Origin: Peterkaempfera podocarpi
GTDB lineage: Bacteria > Actinomycetota > Actinomycetes > Streptomycetales > Streptomycetaceae
Assembly: GCF_042466665.1 (NCBI RefSeq)
Contig: NZ_CP162102.1
Span: forward strand, 3,348,001 to 3,412,000
DNA: 64,000 bases
Direction: 5' to 3'
Position numbers and translations under genes: made by a program. How positions within the stretch are numbered: the stretch's first letter is position 1; each line of letters starts with the position of its first letter. The notes under the pieces were generated by a model. That model worked only from the letters and a program-made list of their open reading frames with translations, did not search any database and was not told the origin of the DNA. This document shows, piece by piece, positions 6,681-16,200 of this stretch.

Positions 6681-9131
6681 TCAGGCCGCCGCGGGCACGG
6701 CCGCCGCGGCCGGCTCCAGGGCCAGCGCCAGGACGTCGCGGACGTCGGAGACCGGGTGGACGGTGAGCCTGGCCAGCACCTCCGCGGGGACGTCGTCCAG
6801 GTCGGGCTCATTGCGCTGCGGGATGAGCACGGTGGTGATGCCCGCCCGGTCCGCCGCCAGCAGCTTCTGCTTGACGCCGCCGATCGGCAGCACCCGCCCG
6901 GTCAGCGACACCTCACCGGTCATCGCCACATCGGTCCGCACCCGGCGGCCGGAGAGCAGCGAGGCCAGCGCCGTGGTCATGGTGACCCCGGCACTCGGGC
7001 CGTCCTTGGGAACGGCTCCCGCCGGTACGTGCAGATGGACGCCGCGGTCCTTGAAGTCGGTGACCGGCAGCTCCAGCTCCGCTCCGTGGGAGCGCAGGAA
7101 GGAGAGCGCGATGTGCGCGGACTCCTTCATCACCTCGCCCAGCTGGCCGGTGAGGCTGAGCCCGGTGGAGCCGGTCTCCGGGTCGGCCAGCGACGCCTCG
7201 ACATAGAGCACGTCGCCGCCCGCGCCGGTGACGGCCAACCCGGTGGCGACCCCGGGGACGGCGGTGCGCCGCCCGGCGGGTTCGGTGGCCGACTCCGGGG
7301 TGTGGTGGGGGCGTCCGATCAGGGCGCGCAGACCGTCCGCGGTCACCTCGGCGGGCAGGGCGCGCTCGCCCAGTTCGTGCTGGGCCGCGACCTTGCGCAG
7401 AATGCGGGCGATGGACCGCTCCAGGTTCCGCACGCCCGCCTCCCGGGTGTACTCCCCGGCCAGCCTGCGCAGCGCGGAGTCGTCGACCCGGACCTCGTCG
7501 GCGGCCAGCCCGGCCCGCTCCAGCTGCCGGGGCAGCAGGTGGTCCCGGGCGATGACGACCTTCTCGTCCTCGGTGTAGCCGTCGAGCCGCACCAGCTCCA
7601 TCCGGTCCAGCAGCGGCTCGGGGATCGCCTCCAGCACATTGGCGGTGGCGAGGAAGACCACGTCGGAGAGGTCGAGCTCGACCTCCAGGTAGTGGTCGCG
7701 GAAGGTGTGGTTCTGCGCGGGGTCCAGCACCTCCAGCAGGGCGGCGGCGGGGTCGCCGCGGTAGTCGGAGCCGACCTTGTCGATCTCGTCGAGCAGGACG
7801 ACGGGGTTCATCGACCCGGCCTCCTTGATCGCCCGGACGATCCGGCCGGGCAGTGCGCCGACATAGGTGCGGCGGTGGCCGCGGATCTCCGCCTCGTCGC
7901 GGACGCCGCCGAGCGCCACCCGGACGAAGGTCCGCCCCATGGCGCGGGCCACCGACTCCCCCAGGGAGGTCTTACCGACCCCGGGAGGCCCGACCAGGGC
8001 CAGCACCGCGCCGCCGCGGCGGCCGCCGACCAGGCCGAGGCCGCGGCCTGCGCGGCGCTTGCGCACCGCCAGGTACTCCACGATGCGGTCCTTGACGTCG
8101 GCGAGGCCGGCGTGGTCGGCGTCCAGCACCGCACGGGCGCCGGCGATGTCGTAGGCGTCCTCGCTGCGCTCGTTCCACGGCAGCTCCAGGACGGTGTCCA
8201 GCCAGGTGCGGATCCAGCCGGCCTCGGGCGAGGCGCCCTCGGCTGACCGCTCCAGCTTGTCGACCTCCTTCAGCGCCGCGTCGCGCACCTTCTCCGGCAG
8301 GTCGGCGGCCTCCACCCGGGCGCGGTAGTCCTCCTCCTCGGAGGCGGCGTCGCCGCCCAGCTCGGCCAGCTCCTTGCGGACGGCCTCCAGCTGGCGGCGG
8401 AGCAAGAACTCCTTCTGCTGCTTCTCCACCCCCTCCTGGACGTCCTTGCGGATGGTGTCGTTGACCTCCTCCTCGGCGAGGTGGTCCTTCAGCAGCTGGA
8501 GGGCGTACGCCAGGCGCTCCGCGGGGTCGGCGGTCTCCAGCACCCGGAGCTTCTGCTCCGCGGTGAGGAAGGGGGCGTAGCCGATGTTGTCGGCCAGCTC
8601 GGAGACGTCCTCGAGCTGGGCGACCCGGTCGACCACCTGCCATGCGCCGCGCTTGCGCAGCCAGCGGGTGGCGACGGACTTGTACTCGTGCACCAGCTCG
8701 GCGACCCGGGGCGGGAGCGGTCCCTCCTTGCCGACGGCAGGCTCGTGGAAGTCCGCGGTCTCCACCCACAGGGCGGCGCCGGGGCCGGTGGTCCCGGCGC
8801 CGATCCGCACCCGGCGGACGCCGCGCACCAGTGCCGCGGGGTCGCCGTCGGCCAGCCGGCCGACCTGCTCCACGGTTGCGAGGGTGCCGACGGCCGCATA
8901 GACGCCGTCGATCCGGGGGACCAGCAGCAGCTGCGGCTTGCGGGCCTTCACCGAGCGGATGCCGGGGGCGCGGGCGCCGTCCTCCACTCCGCGGTCGGCC
9001 GCCTGGGCGGCGTCGACGGCGGCACGCACCTCGGTGTCGGACAGATCCAGCGGCACCATCATGCCGGGCAGCACGACCTCGTCGTCGAGGGGCAGCACAG
9101 GAAGGGTGAGCGGCGCGGGCGACAAAGCCAT
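6681..9131 (-). CDS. lon: ATP-dependent Lon protease
   Basis: 816-residue AAA+ serine protease. An N-terminal LON substrate-binding domain begins LTLPVLPLDDEVVLPGMMVP. The ATPase carries Walker A GPPGVGKTSLG and Walker B NPVVLLDEIDKVG. The C-terminal protease has the catalytic Ser in PKDGPSAGVTM and Lys in GGVKQKLLAADRAG. It degrades misfolded and regulatory proteins in the cytoplasm. ATG 9129-9131 was chosen because GGGGAGA lies four bases upstream; the open frame continues only 19 codons further. HspR-like and ClgR-like operators sit just upstream, inside the 3' end of the preceding rhomboid-like gene. S. lividans lon is known to be repressed by HspR. Confidence 0.97.
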   Translation of the reverse strand: MALSPAPLTLPVLPLDDEVVLPGMMVPLDLSDTEVRAAVDAAQAADRGVEDGARAPGIRSVKARKPQLLLVPRIDGVYAAVGTLATVEQVGRLADGDPAALVRGVRRVRIGAGTTGPGAALWVETADFHEPAVGKEGPLPPRVAELVHEYKSVATRWLRKRGAWQVVDRVAQLEDVSELADNIGYAPFLTAEQKLRVLETADPAERLAYALQLLKDHLAEEEVNDTIRKDVQEGVEKQQKEFLLRRQLEAVRKELAELGGDAASEEEDYRARVEAADLPEKVRDAALKEVDKLERSAEGASPEAGWIRTWLDTVLELPWNERSEDAYDIAGARAVLDADHAGLADVKDRIVEYLAVRKRRAGRGLGLVGGRRGGAVLALVGPPGVGKTSLGESVARAMGRTFVRVALGGVRDEAEIRGHRRTYVGALPGRIVRAIKEAGSMNPVVLLDEIDKVGSDYRGDPAAALLEVLDPAQNHTFRDHYLEVELDLSDVVFLATANVLEAIPEPLLDRMELVRLDGYTEDEKVVIARDHLLPRQLERAGLAADEVRVDDSALRRLAGEYTREAGVRNLERSIARILRKVAAQHELGERALPAEVTADGLRALIGRPHHTPESATEPAGRRTAVPGVATGLAVTGAGGDVLYVEASLADPETGSTGLSLTGQLGEVMKESAHIALSFLRSHGAELELPVTDFKDRGVHLHVPAGAVPKDGPSAGVTMTTALASLLSGRRVRTDVAMTGEVSLTGRVLPIGGVKQKLLAADRAGITTVLIPQRNEPDLDDVPAEVLARLTVHPVSDVRDVLALALEPAAAAVPAAA

Positions 9132-9148
9132 GATCTCTCCCCAGTCAG

Positions 9149-9877
9149 TCAAGTTGAGTTGCTCTGACTGAAGTCTTGGGGCGACCACGGTGTTCCATTG
9201 TTCGCTTCAGGCGAACAGGGCCTTGCCCACCGCCGCACCAGACGCCAGTGGAGCAGGCCGACGAGCAGGGCCACGGGGTGTCCGATCGCGGTCACCGGAT
9301 CCCTGCCGGTGAGGGCCTGCTCCAGCACCGCGGCCGCAATGACCGCCGGCACGGCGAACCGCAGCCACCCGGGCAGCAGCCCGGTGAACGCCCCCAGGCA
9401 GGTCAGCACTCCGTAACTGACCCCGATGTCCACCCGGTGCAGCGCACTGGGGGCCAGCGGGCCGTAGAGCACCCGCAGCGCCAGCGGCAGCTCGGAGGCG
9501 AGGGTCGCCAGCACATGCCCGGTGGCGAAGACCTGGAGGGTGCGCAGCCAGCCGGTCCTGCGCTCCAGCGGCGCCAGGGCCACCGCGAAGGCCAGCAGAT
9601 AGGGCGACCACAGCGGCCCGGCCGTCCAGAACGCGCTGAACAGCAGCACCCGCAGCGGGACGTGCAGCAGATGCCAGCCGTCGGTACTGGAGGCGACGAC
9701 GGCGGCCCGCACCGAGACCGGGTCCGCACAGCGGGCGTAGAGCGTGGTGCCGAGCAGCAGCACCAGGTACCAGAAGGTGAAGGGGGTCCGGCCGGGCGCC
9801 GGGAGCAGCCGGCCGATGCGGCGGAGCAGACCGGCGCCGCCGAGCGGGCGGAGCGTGCGCTGCCCGGTGTCCGCCAT
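9149..9877 (-). CDS. Rhomboid-like multipass membrane protein
   Basis: 242 residues with about six hydrophobic helices, for example FWYLVLLLGTTLYA, WHLLHVPLRVLLFSAFW, YLLAFAVALAPL and WLRFAVPAVIAAAVLEQAL. The layout resembles the actinobacterial rhomboid-like family, in which a transmembrane protein of rhomboid shape often lacks the catalytic GxSG and His; I see no GxSG here, so protease activity is doubtful. The gene ends 17 bases before the lon ATG. Its last 20 codons contain both putative lon operators, so protein sequence at the very C terminus is constrained by regulatory DNA, or lon is partly co-transcribed. Confidence 0.7.
   Translation of the reverse strand: MADTGQRTLRPLGGAGLLRRIGRLLPAPGRTPFTFWYLVLLLGTTLYARCADPVSVRAAVVASSTDGWHLLHVPLRVLLFSAFWTAGPLWSPYLLAFAVALAPLERRTGWLRTLQVFATGHVLATLASELPLALRVLYGPLAPSALHRVDIGVSYGVLTCLGAFTGLLPGWLRFAVPAVIAAAVLEQALTGRDPVTAIGHPVALLVGLLHWRLVRRWARPCSPEANNGTPWSPQDFSQSNST
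9153..9173 (-). promoter_or_regulatory. HAIR-like HspR operator of lon
   Basis: GTTGAGT, seven bases, ACTGAAG. The HspR consensus is CTTGAGT-N7-ACTCAAG, so each half differs by one base and the spacing is exact. It lies 22-42 bases upstream of the lon ATG. HspR control of lon is established in S. lividans and S. coelicolor; application here is inference. Confidence 0.7.
9200..9216 (-). promoter_or_regulatory. ClgR-like operator of lon
   Basis: Perfect inverted repeat GTTCGC (9200-9205), five bases, GCGAAC (9211-9216), matching the ClgR box of actinobacterial clp and lon promoters. It lies 69-85 bases upstream of the lon ATG and inside the last codons of the rhomboid-like gene. Confidence 0.7.
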
Positions 9878-10055
9878 GGCGCCTCCACGGGTGGGACGGG
9901 TGCTCGGCCTGGGCGGGGGCGCCCGGCACGGTTCCGTGCTTCAGCTTCCACCGTAGGGCGGCCGAATGAGCTGCGAACAGGTGGACCGGCGCCGCCGCGA
10001 CCCCCCAGGATGGGCGTGTCGCGACCGACCAGTGCGTTCACGGAGGGTTTCACCT

Positions 10056-10775
10056 GTGAGTTCCGCCACCCCGCCGACCCCCGCAACCGCCCTCACCCGG
10101 ATGGCCGAGCCAACCGCCCGGGTGCTGGACCGGCGCGACGGCCCCTACGGGGAGGTGGTGCTGCGCCGGCGGGGCGAGGGCGAGGCCGCGGTCTTCGAGA
10201 TCATCGCCAACGGGTGCTTTCTGATGGACACCTCCGACGGCCGCTCCGAGCGGCTGCTGGTGCGCGCAGCGCTGGACGCGACGCCGGTACCGCGCCCGTC
10301 GCTGCTGGTGGGCGGCCTCGGCGCGGGCTTCTCGCTGGCCGAGGCCGCGGCGGATCCGGCGCTGAGCCGGATCACCGTGCTGGAGCGGGAGCAGGCCGTG
10401 GTGGAGTGGCACTCCGGTCCCTTGGGGCGCTTTTCCGCAGGCTCGCTGAAGGATCCGCGAACAGAGGTGGTCATCGCGGATCTGCTGGACCATCTCCGCG
10501 GAACCAGGGACCGCTGGGATGTCGTCTGCCTGGACATCGACAACGGGCCCGACTGGACGGTCACCGACGCCAACGGCGGCCTCTACGGATTCGCCGGACT
10601 CACCGTCCTGCAAAGGGTGTTGACGCCCTCCGGGGTGCTCGCCGTGTGGAGCGCCGCACCGGCGCCGGACTTCGAGGAGCGGCTCCGGGCGCGCTTCGCC
10701 CGGGTGCGCCGGATGGACGTCCTGGTGGATAGGGGCGCCCCCGATGTCGTGTACCTGGCATCACAAGTGGAATGA
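10056..10775 (+). CDS. Spermidine-synthase-like methyltransferase-fold protein
   Basis: 239 residues with a Rossmann fold of the polyamine-synthase type: GPYGEVVLRRRGEGEAAVFE, then SLLVGGLGAGFSLAEA (nucleotide-binding glycine loop), ITVLEREQAVVEWH (acidic residue after strand 2), WDVVCLDIDNGPDW, and LTPSGVLAVWSAAP. True spermidine synthases have a GGGDG loop and a catalytic Asp; here the loop is GGLGAG and DIDNG occupies the later strand, so the substrate may be different. GTG 10056 is preceded by GGAGGG at good spacing; an in-frame ATG at 10101 is an alternative. It diverges from the rhomboid-like gene. Confidence 0.75.
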   Translation: MSSATPPTPATALTRMAEPTARVLDRRDGPYGEVVLRRRGEGEAAVFEIIANGCFLMDTSDGRSERLLVRAALDATPVPRPSLLVGGLGAGFSLAEAAADPALSRITVLEREQAVVEWHSGPLGRFSAGSLKDPRTEVVIADLLDHLRGTRDRWDVVCLDIDNGPDWTVTDANGGLYGFAGLTVLQRVLTPSGVLAVWSAAPAPDFEERLRARFARVRRMDVLVDRGAPDVVYLASQVE

Positions 10776-11056
10776 TCGCTGGGTAAGGTGTCGGGCTGTG
10801 CCGTCCCGATGAGGCCTGTGGTGCGGTTGTGCCCGGGCCTCTCCCGGGAGACACGACCTGTGCATACGCTGCGCACGGTGGCCCTCGATCCACTCGTCGG
10901 CCACCCGCGGGACCGGAGCCCCACACTCCGGGCCTCGTGGGCCGCGTGCGGCGGACAGGCACGGCACCGTGGCTTGGAGCTGACGGAACGAGACGAGAGC
11001 AGGACCGGCCCTCCCCCCAGGGAGCGCCGGGACCTGCAGGCCCTGGGGGCGGTGGC

Positions 11057-11788
11057 GTGACCGTGACAGAGATGCAGCAGGAGAACGGCAACCCGAGTGC
11101 ACAGCGTCGGGTGCTGGTGGTCGAGGACGAGCCCACGATCGCCGAGTCCATCGCGGCCCGGCTGGGCGCGGAGGGCTTCAAGGTCGCCGTGGCACACGAC
11201 GGCCCCAACGCCGTCGACTGCTTCCAGACCTGGCAGCCGGATCTGGTGGTCCTCGATGTGATGCTGCCCGGATTCGACGGGCTGGAGGTGTGCCGCCGCA
11301 TCCAGGCGCAGCGCCCCGTCCCGGTACTGATGCTGACCGCCCGCGACGACGAGACCGACATGCTGGTCGGCCTCGGCGTGGGCGCCGACGACTACATGAC
11401 CAAGCCGTTCTCCATGCGGGAGCTCGCGGCCCGGGTGAATGTGCTGCTGCGCCGTGTGGAGCGGGCGCAGCTGGCCGCCCGTACGCCGGCGACCGGCTCC
11501 ATCCGCCTCGGCGAGCTGGAGATCGACCATGTGCAGCGCCGGGTCCGGGTCGCCGGATCCGACGTCCACCTCACCCCCACCGAGTTCGACCTGCTGGCCT
11601 GCCTGGCCCAGCAGCCGCGCGCGGTGCTCACCCGGGAGCAGCTGCTGGCCGAGGTGTGGGACTGGACAGACGCCTCCGGTACCCGCACCGTGGACAGCCA
11701 TGTGAAGGCGCTGCGCCGGAAGATCGGCGCCAACTGGATCCGCACCGTGCACGGCGTGGGCTATGCCCTGGAGGCCCCCACCCCCTGA
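11057..11788 (+). CDS. OmpR/PhoB-family response regulator
   Basis: 243 residues: receiver domain from RRVLVVEDEPTIAESIA with phosphoacceptor Asp67 in VVLDVMLPG and the conserved Lys in YMTKPFS, then a winged-helix effector domain (LTPTEFDLLACLA, REQLLAEVWDW, VDSHVKALRRKIG, IRTVHGVGYALE). It pairs with the histidine kinase that begins 30 bases downstream. Three starts are in frame: GTG 11057, GTG 11063 and ATG 11072. The signal and target genes are not evident. The 281 bases upstream contain only a small CCCGGG/CCCGGG hairpin and no clear gene. Confidence 0.9.
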   Translation: MTVTEMQQENGNPSAQRRVLVVEDEPTIAESIAARLGAEGFKVAVAHDGPNAVDCFQTWQPDLVVLDVMLPGFDGLEVCRRIQAQRPVPVLMLTARDDETDMLVGLGVGADDYMTKPFSMRELAARVNVLLRRVERAQLAARTPATGSIRLGELEIDHVQRRVRVAGSDVHLTPTEFDLLACLAQQPRAVLTREQLLAEVWDWTDASGTRTVDSHVKALRRKIGANWIRTVHGVGYALEAPTP

Positions 11789-11818
11789 CCGGGGGCGCGG
11801 GGCGGTGACCGGAGTGAC

Positions 11819-12964
11819 ATGGGGGCCGCGATGACGTACACCGACCAGCTGGAGCAAGGCGGCCGTCGGCCGGGCCCGTTCGGCCGGGCCGCACGGCGGC
11901 TCTGGAGCGACATCCGGCCGCTGGACCCGATGCGCTCGGTCAAGGCCAAGCTGGCGGTGCTGGTGATGGTGTCGGTGGTGGTCGCCAGCGGCATGGTGGT
12001 GATCGCCGTGCAGTCGGACACCCGGATCCGGGTCATCATGATCTTCTCGATGATCGCCTCGCTGCTCTTCATGCAGATGATCGCCAACGGCATGACCTCC
12101 CCGCTGCGCGACATGACGGCGGCCGCCAAGGCGATGGCGGCCGGGGACTACAGCCGGCGGGTCGAGGCCACCTCCCGCGACGAGGTGGGCGAGCTGGCCG
12201 CCACCTTCAACCGGATGGCCGCCGACCTGGAGGCCGCCGACCGCCACCGCCGCGAGCTGGTGGCCAATGTCTCGCACGAGCTGCGCACCCCGATCGCGGC
12301 ACTGCGCGCGGTGCTGGAGAACGTGGTGGACGGCGTGGTGCGACCGGATCCGGCCACCATGTCGGCGGCGCTGGAGCAGACCGAGCGGCTGGGACGGCTG
12401 GTCGCCCATCTCCTGGACCTGTCGAAGATCTCCGACGGAGTGGTCCCCCTGGACGCCCGCGAGTTCGCCGTACGGCCGTTTCTGGCCGGGGTTCTGCGAG
12501 GGGTCACGGTGGACGGCTCCACCTCCGGCGGGGCCACCAAGCGGCGCGCCGACGTCACCCTGGACCTCGAGGTGGCGCCGGCCGAGCTGACCGCCGTCGC
12601 GGACGCCGAGCGGCTCCACCAGGTGGTCGCCAACCTGGTCGACAACGCCTGCAAGCACAGCCCGCCGAACGGCACCGTGACGGTGCTGGCCCGCGGCGGG
12701 CAGCAGCCCGGCGAGCTGGTCCTGGAGGTGCTGGACGAGGGCCCCGGCATCCCCGAGGCGGACCGCGCCCGGGTCTTCGAGCGGTTCGGCCGGGGTACCG
12801 CCTCCACCGCCTCGGGGCCGGGCAGCGACGGCGGCACCGGTCTGGGGCTGGCCATCGCCCGCTGGGCGGTCGATCTGCACGGCGGGGAGATCAGGGTGGC
12901 GGAGGCCGAGCGGGGTTGCCGGATCCTGGTCACCCTTCCGGGTGGCACCCCTGTGCACGTTTGA
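11819..12964 (+). CDS. Membrane sensor histidine kinase
   Basis: 381 residues. Two transmembrane helices (about 43-65, LAVLVMVSVVVASGMVV, and about 70-90, IMIFSMIASLLFM) are separated by only a few residues, so there is almost no extracytoplasmic sensor and the stimulus may be felt in the membrane. A HAMP segment (TSPLRDMTAAAKAMAAGDYS) leads to HisKA with His153 in ANVSHELRTP. The ATPase has the N-box NLVDNACKHS and G-boxes DEGPGIPEADR and GTGLGLAIARW. ATG 11819 has GGAG just upstream. It forms an operon with the preceding response regulator and precedes kgd. Confidence 0.92.
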   Translation: MGAAMTYTDQLEQGGRRPGPFGRAARRLWSDIRPLDPMRSVKAKLAVLVMVSVVVASGMVVIAVQSDTRIRVIMIFSMIASLLFMQMIANGMTSPLRDMTAAAKAMAAGDYSRRVEATSRDEVGELAATFNRMAADLEAADRHRRELVANVSHELRTPIAALRAVLENVVDGVVRPDPATMSAALEQTERLGRLVAHLLDLSKISDGVVPLDAREFAVRPFLAGVLRGVTVDGSTSGGATKRRADVTLDLEVAPAELTAVADAERLHQVVANLVDNACKHSPPNGTVTVLARGGQQPGELVLEVLDEGPGIPEADRARVFERFGRGTASTASGPGSDGGTGLGLAIARWAVDLHGGEIRVAEAERGCRILVTLPGGTPVHV

Positions 12965-13247
12965 CGCAGAACCGGGACATTCGGACGCCGAGGCGTCCGA
13001 CGCCACCCGAAGCGGCCGGCCAATCGAGGAATATGTCCGGTTTGTCAGTGGTTGACGAGCAAAGCGGAACCTCGCCCTTCCCATGCTTCGAGCGGTTCAA
13101 CCACATGTTTCACGCCAAACTGACCTCGACGGCTGTGATCTGGGCGACGACGGGCCCCCGGGAACTGCGCGATCACATGTCAGGGGCGTAGCCTTGTTCT
13201 CCGCTGTCCACCATCCCAAAAGGAAGCGGAAGAGGGCGGTTAGCGCC

Positions 13248-16200
13248 GTGTCGCCACAGTCCCCGAATACCTCCAACAGCTCGACCAGCTCTGCGGGCTT
13301 CGGCCCCAACGAATGGCTTGTCGACGAGATCTACCAGCAGTACCTCCAGGACCCGAACTCTGTCGACCGCGCCTGGTGGGACTTCTTCGCCGACTACAAG
13401 CCCGGTACCGAGGTGACTTCAGTGACCCCCCAGGCCGCGTCCCCGGCCCCTGCCCCCGCGCAGGCCCCTGTCGCAGCCCCTGCTCCCGCGCCCGCCGCCG
13501 CACAGCCGGTTCCGGCCGCCGCCGCGCCCGCCGCCCCCGCCGCGCAGGCGGCCCCCGCGAAGCCGGCCGCTGCGAAGCCGGCCGCCGCCCCCGCGGCGCA
13601 GGCCGACGGCCCCGAGCTGGTCCCGCTGCGTGGCCCCGCGAAGGCCGTGGCGACCAACATGGACGCCTCGCTGGAGCTCCCCACCGCGACCTCGGTGCGC
13701 GCCGTCCCGGCCAAGCTGCTGATCGACAACCGCATCGTCATCAACAACCACCTCAAGCGCGCCCGCGGCGGCAAGGTCTCCTTCACCCACATCATCGGCT
13801 ACGCCATGGTGCAGGCGCTGAAGGCCATGCCCGGCATGAACCACAGCTACACCGTCAAGGACGGCAAGTCCTTCCTGGTCAAGCCCGAGCACGTGAACCT
13901 GGGCCTGGCCATCGACCTGGTGAAGCCCAGCGGTGAGCGGCAGCTCGTGGTGGCGGCCATCAAGAAGGCCGAGACCCTCGACTTCTTCGGCTTCTGGCAG
14001 GCCTACGAGGACATCGTCCGCCGGGCCCGCGCCAACAAGCTGACCATGGACGACTTCACCGGGGTCACCGTCTCGCTGACCAACCCCGGCGGCATCGGCA
14101 CCGTGCACTCCGTGCCGCGCCTGATGCCCGGACAGGGCACCATCCTGGGCGTCGGCGCCATGGAGTACCCGGCCGAGTTCCAGGGCTCCGCCCCGGACAC
14201 CCTCTCCCGGCTCGGCGTCTCCAAGGTGATGACGCTGACCTCGACCTACGACCACCGGGTGATCCAGGGCGCCGCCTCCGGCGAGTTCCTGCGCCAGATC
14301 CACCAGCTGCTGCTGGGCGGCAGCGAGTTCTACGACGAGATCTTCGAGTCGCTGCGGATCCCCTACGAGCCGGTGCGCTGGGCCACCGACGTGGCCGCCA
14401 CCCACGACGACGAGGTCAACAAGACCGCCCGCGTCATGGAGCTCATCCACTCCTACCGGGTCCGCGGCCACCTGATGGCCGACACCGACCCGCTGGAGTA
14501 CAAGCAGCGCAAGCACCCCGACCTGGACGTCGTGGAGCACGGCCTCACCCTGTGGGACCTGGAGCGCGAGTTCGCGGTCGGCGGCTTCGCCGGCAAGCGG
14601 ATGATGAAGCTGCGCGACATCCTGGGCGTGCTGCGCGACTCGTACTGCCGCACCGTCGGCATCGAGTACATGCACATCCAGGACCCCAAGCAGCGCCGCT
14701 GGATCCAGGAGCGGGTGGAGAACCACTACGCCAAGCCGGAGCGCGAGGAGCAGCTGCGCATCCTGCGCCGGCTGAACTCGGCCGAGGCGTTCGAGACCTT
14801 CCTGCAGACCAAGTACGTCGGCCAGAAGCGGTTCTCGCTGGAGGGCGGCGAGTCGCTGATCCCTCTGCTGGACGCGGTGCTGGACGCCGCCGCCGAGCAC
14901 CGGCTGGACGAGGCCGTCATCGGCATGGCCCACCGCGGCCGCCTCAATGTGCTGACCAACATCGTCGGCAAGCCGTACGGCAAGGTGTTCGCCGAGTTCG
15001 AGGGCAACCTCGACCCCAAGTCGATGCACGGCTCCGGCGACGTCAAGTACCACCTGGGCGCCGCCGGCACCTTCACCGGTCTGGACGGGGAGACCATCAA
15101 GGTCTCGCTGGCCGCCAACCCCTCCCACCTGGAGGCCGTGGACCCGGTGGTGGAGGGCATCGCCCGCGCCAAGCAGGACATCCTGGACAAGGCCGGCACC
15201 GCCTTCGACGTGCTGCCGATCCAGATCCACGGTGACGCGGCCTTCGCCGGCCAGGGCGTCGTCGCGGAGACCCTCAACATGTCGCAGCTGCGCGGCTACC
15301 GCACCGGCGGCACCGTGCACGTGGTGGTCAACAACCAGGTCGGCTTCACCGCCGCCCCGGCCGCCTCCCGCTCGTCGATGTACTCCACCGACGTGGCCCG
15401 CATGATCGAGGCGCCGATCTTCCACGTCAACGGCGACGACCCGGAGGCCGTGGTCCGGGTGGCCCGGCTGGCCTTCGAGTTCCGCCAGGCGTTCAACAAG
15501 GACGTCGTGATCGACCTCATCTGCTACCGCCGCCGCGGTCACAACGAGGCCGACAACCCGTCCTTCACCCAGCCGCTGATGTACGACCTGATCGACAAGA
15601 AGCGCTCGGTGCGCAAGCTCTACACCGAGGGCCTGATCGGTCGCGGCGACATCACGCTGGAGGAGGCGGAGCAGGCGCTCCAGGACTTCCAGGGCCAGCT
15701 GGAGAAGGTCTTCGCCGAGGTCCGCGACGCGGTGCCGCAGGCGGCCCCGGCCACCTCCCCGCTGCCGGACTTCCCGGTCGCCGTCTCCACCGGCATCTCC
15801 GAGGAGACCGTCAAGCGGATCGCCTCCTCGCAGGTCAACCTGCCGGACTGGCTGACCGTCCACCCGCGTCTGCTGCCGCAGCTCCAGCGCCGCGCCGCCA
15901 TGGTCGAGGACAACACCATCGACTGGGCCATGGGCGAGACCCTGGCCATCGGCTCGCTGCTGATGGAGGGCCGCCCGGTCCGCCTCGCCGGCCAGGACAG
16001 CCGCCGCGGCACCTTCGGCCAGCGCCACGCGGTGCTGGTGGACCGCCACACCGGCGAGGACTACACCCCGCTGCTCTACCTCACCGAGGACCAGGCCCGC
16101 TACACCGTCTACGACTCGCTGCTCAGCGAGTACGCGGCGATGGGCTTCGAGTACGGCTACTCGCTGGCCCGGCCGAACGCGCTGGTGATGTGGGAGGCCC

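Noticed and set aside
10788..11060. A 90-codon frame before the response regulator
   Set aside because: Arg/Pro-rich composition, no domain, overlaps the regulator start; treated as leader DNA.
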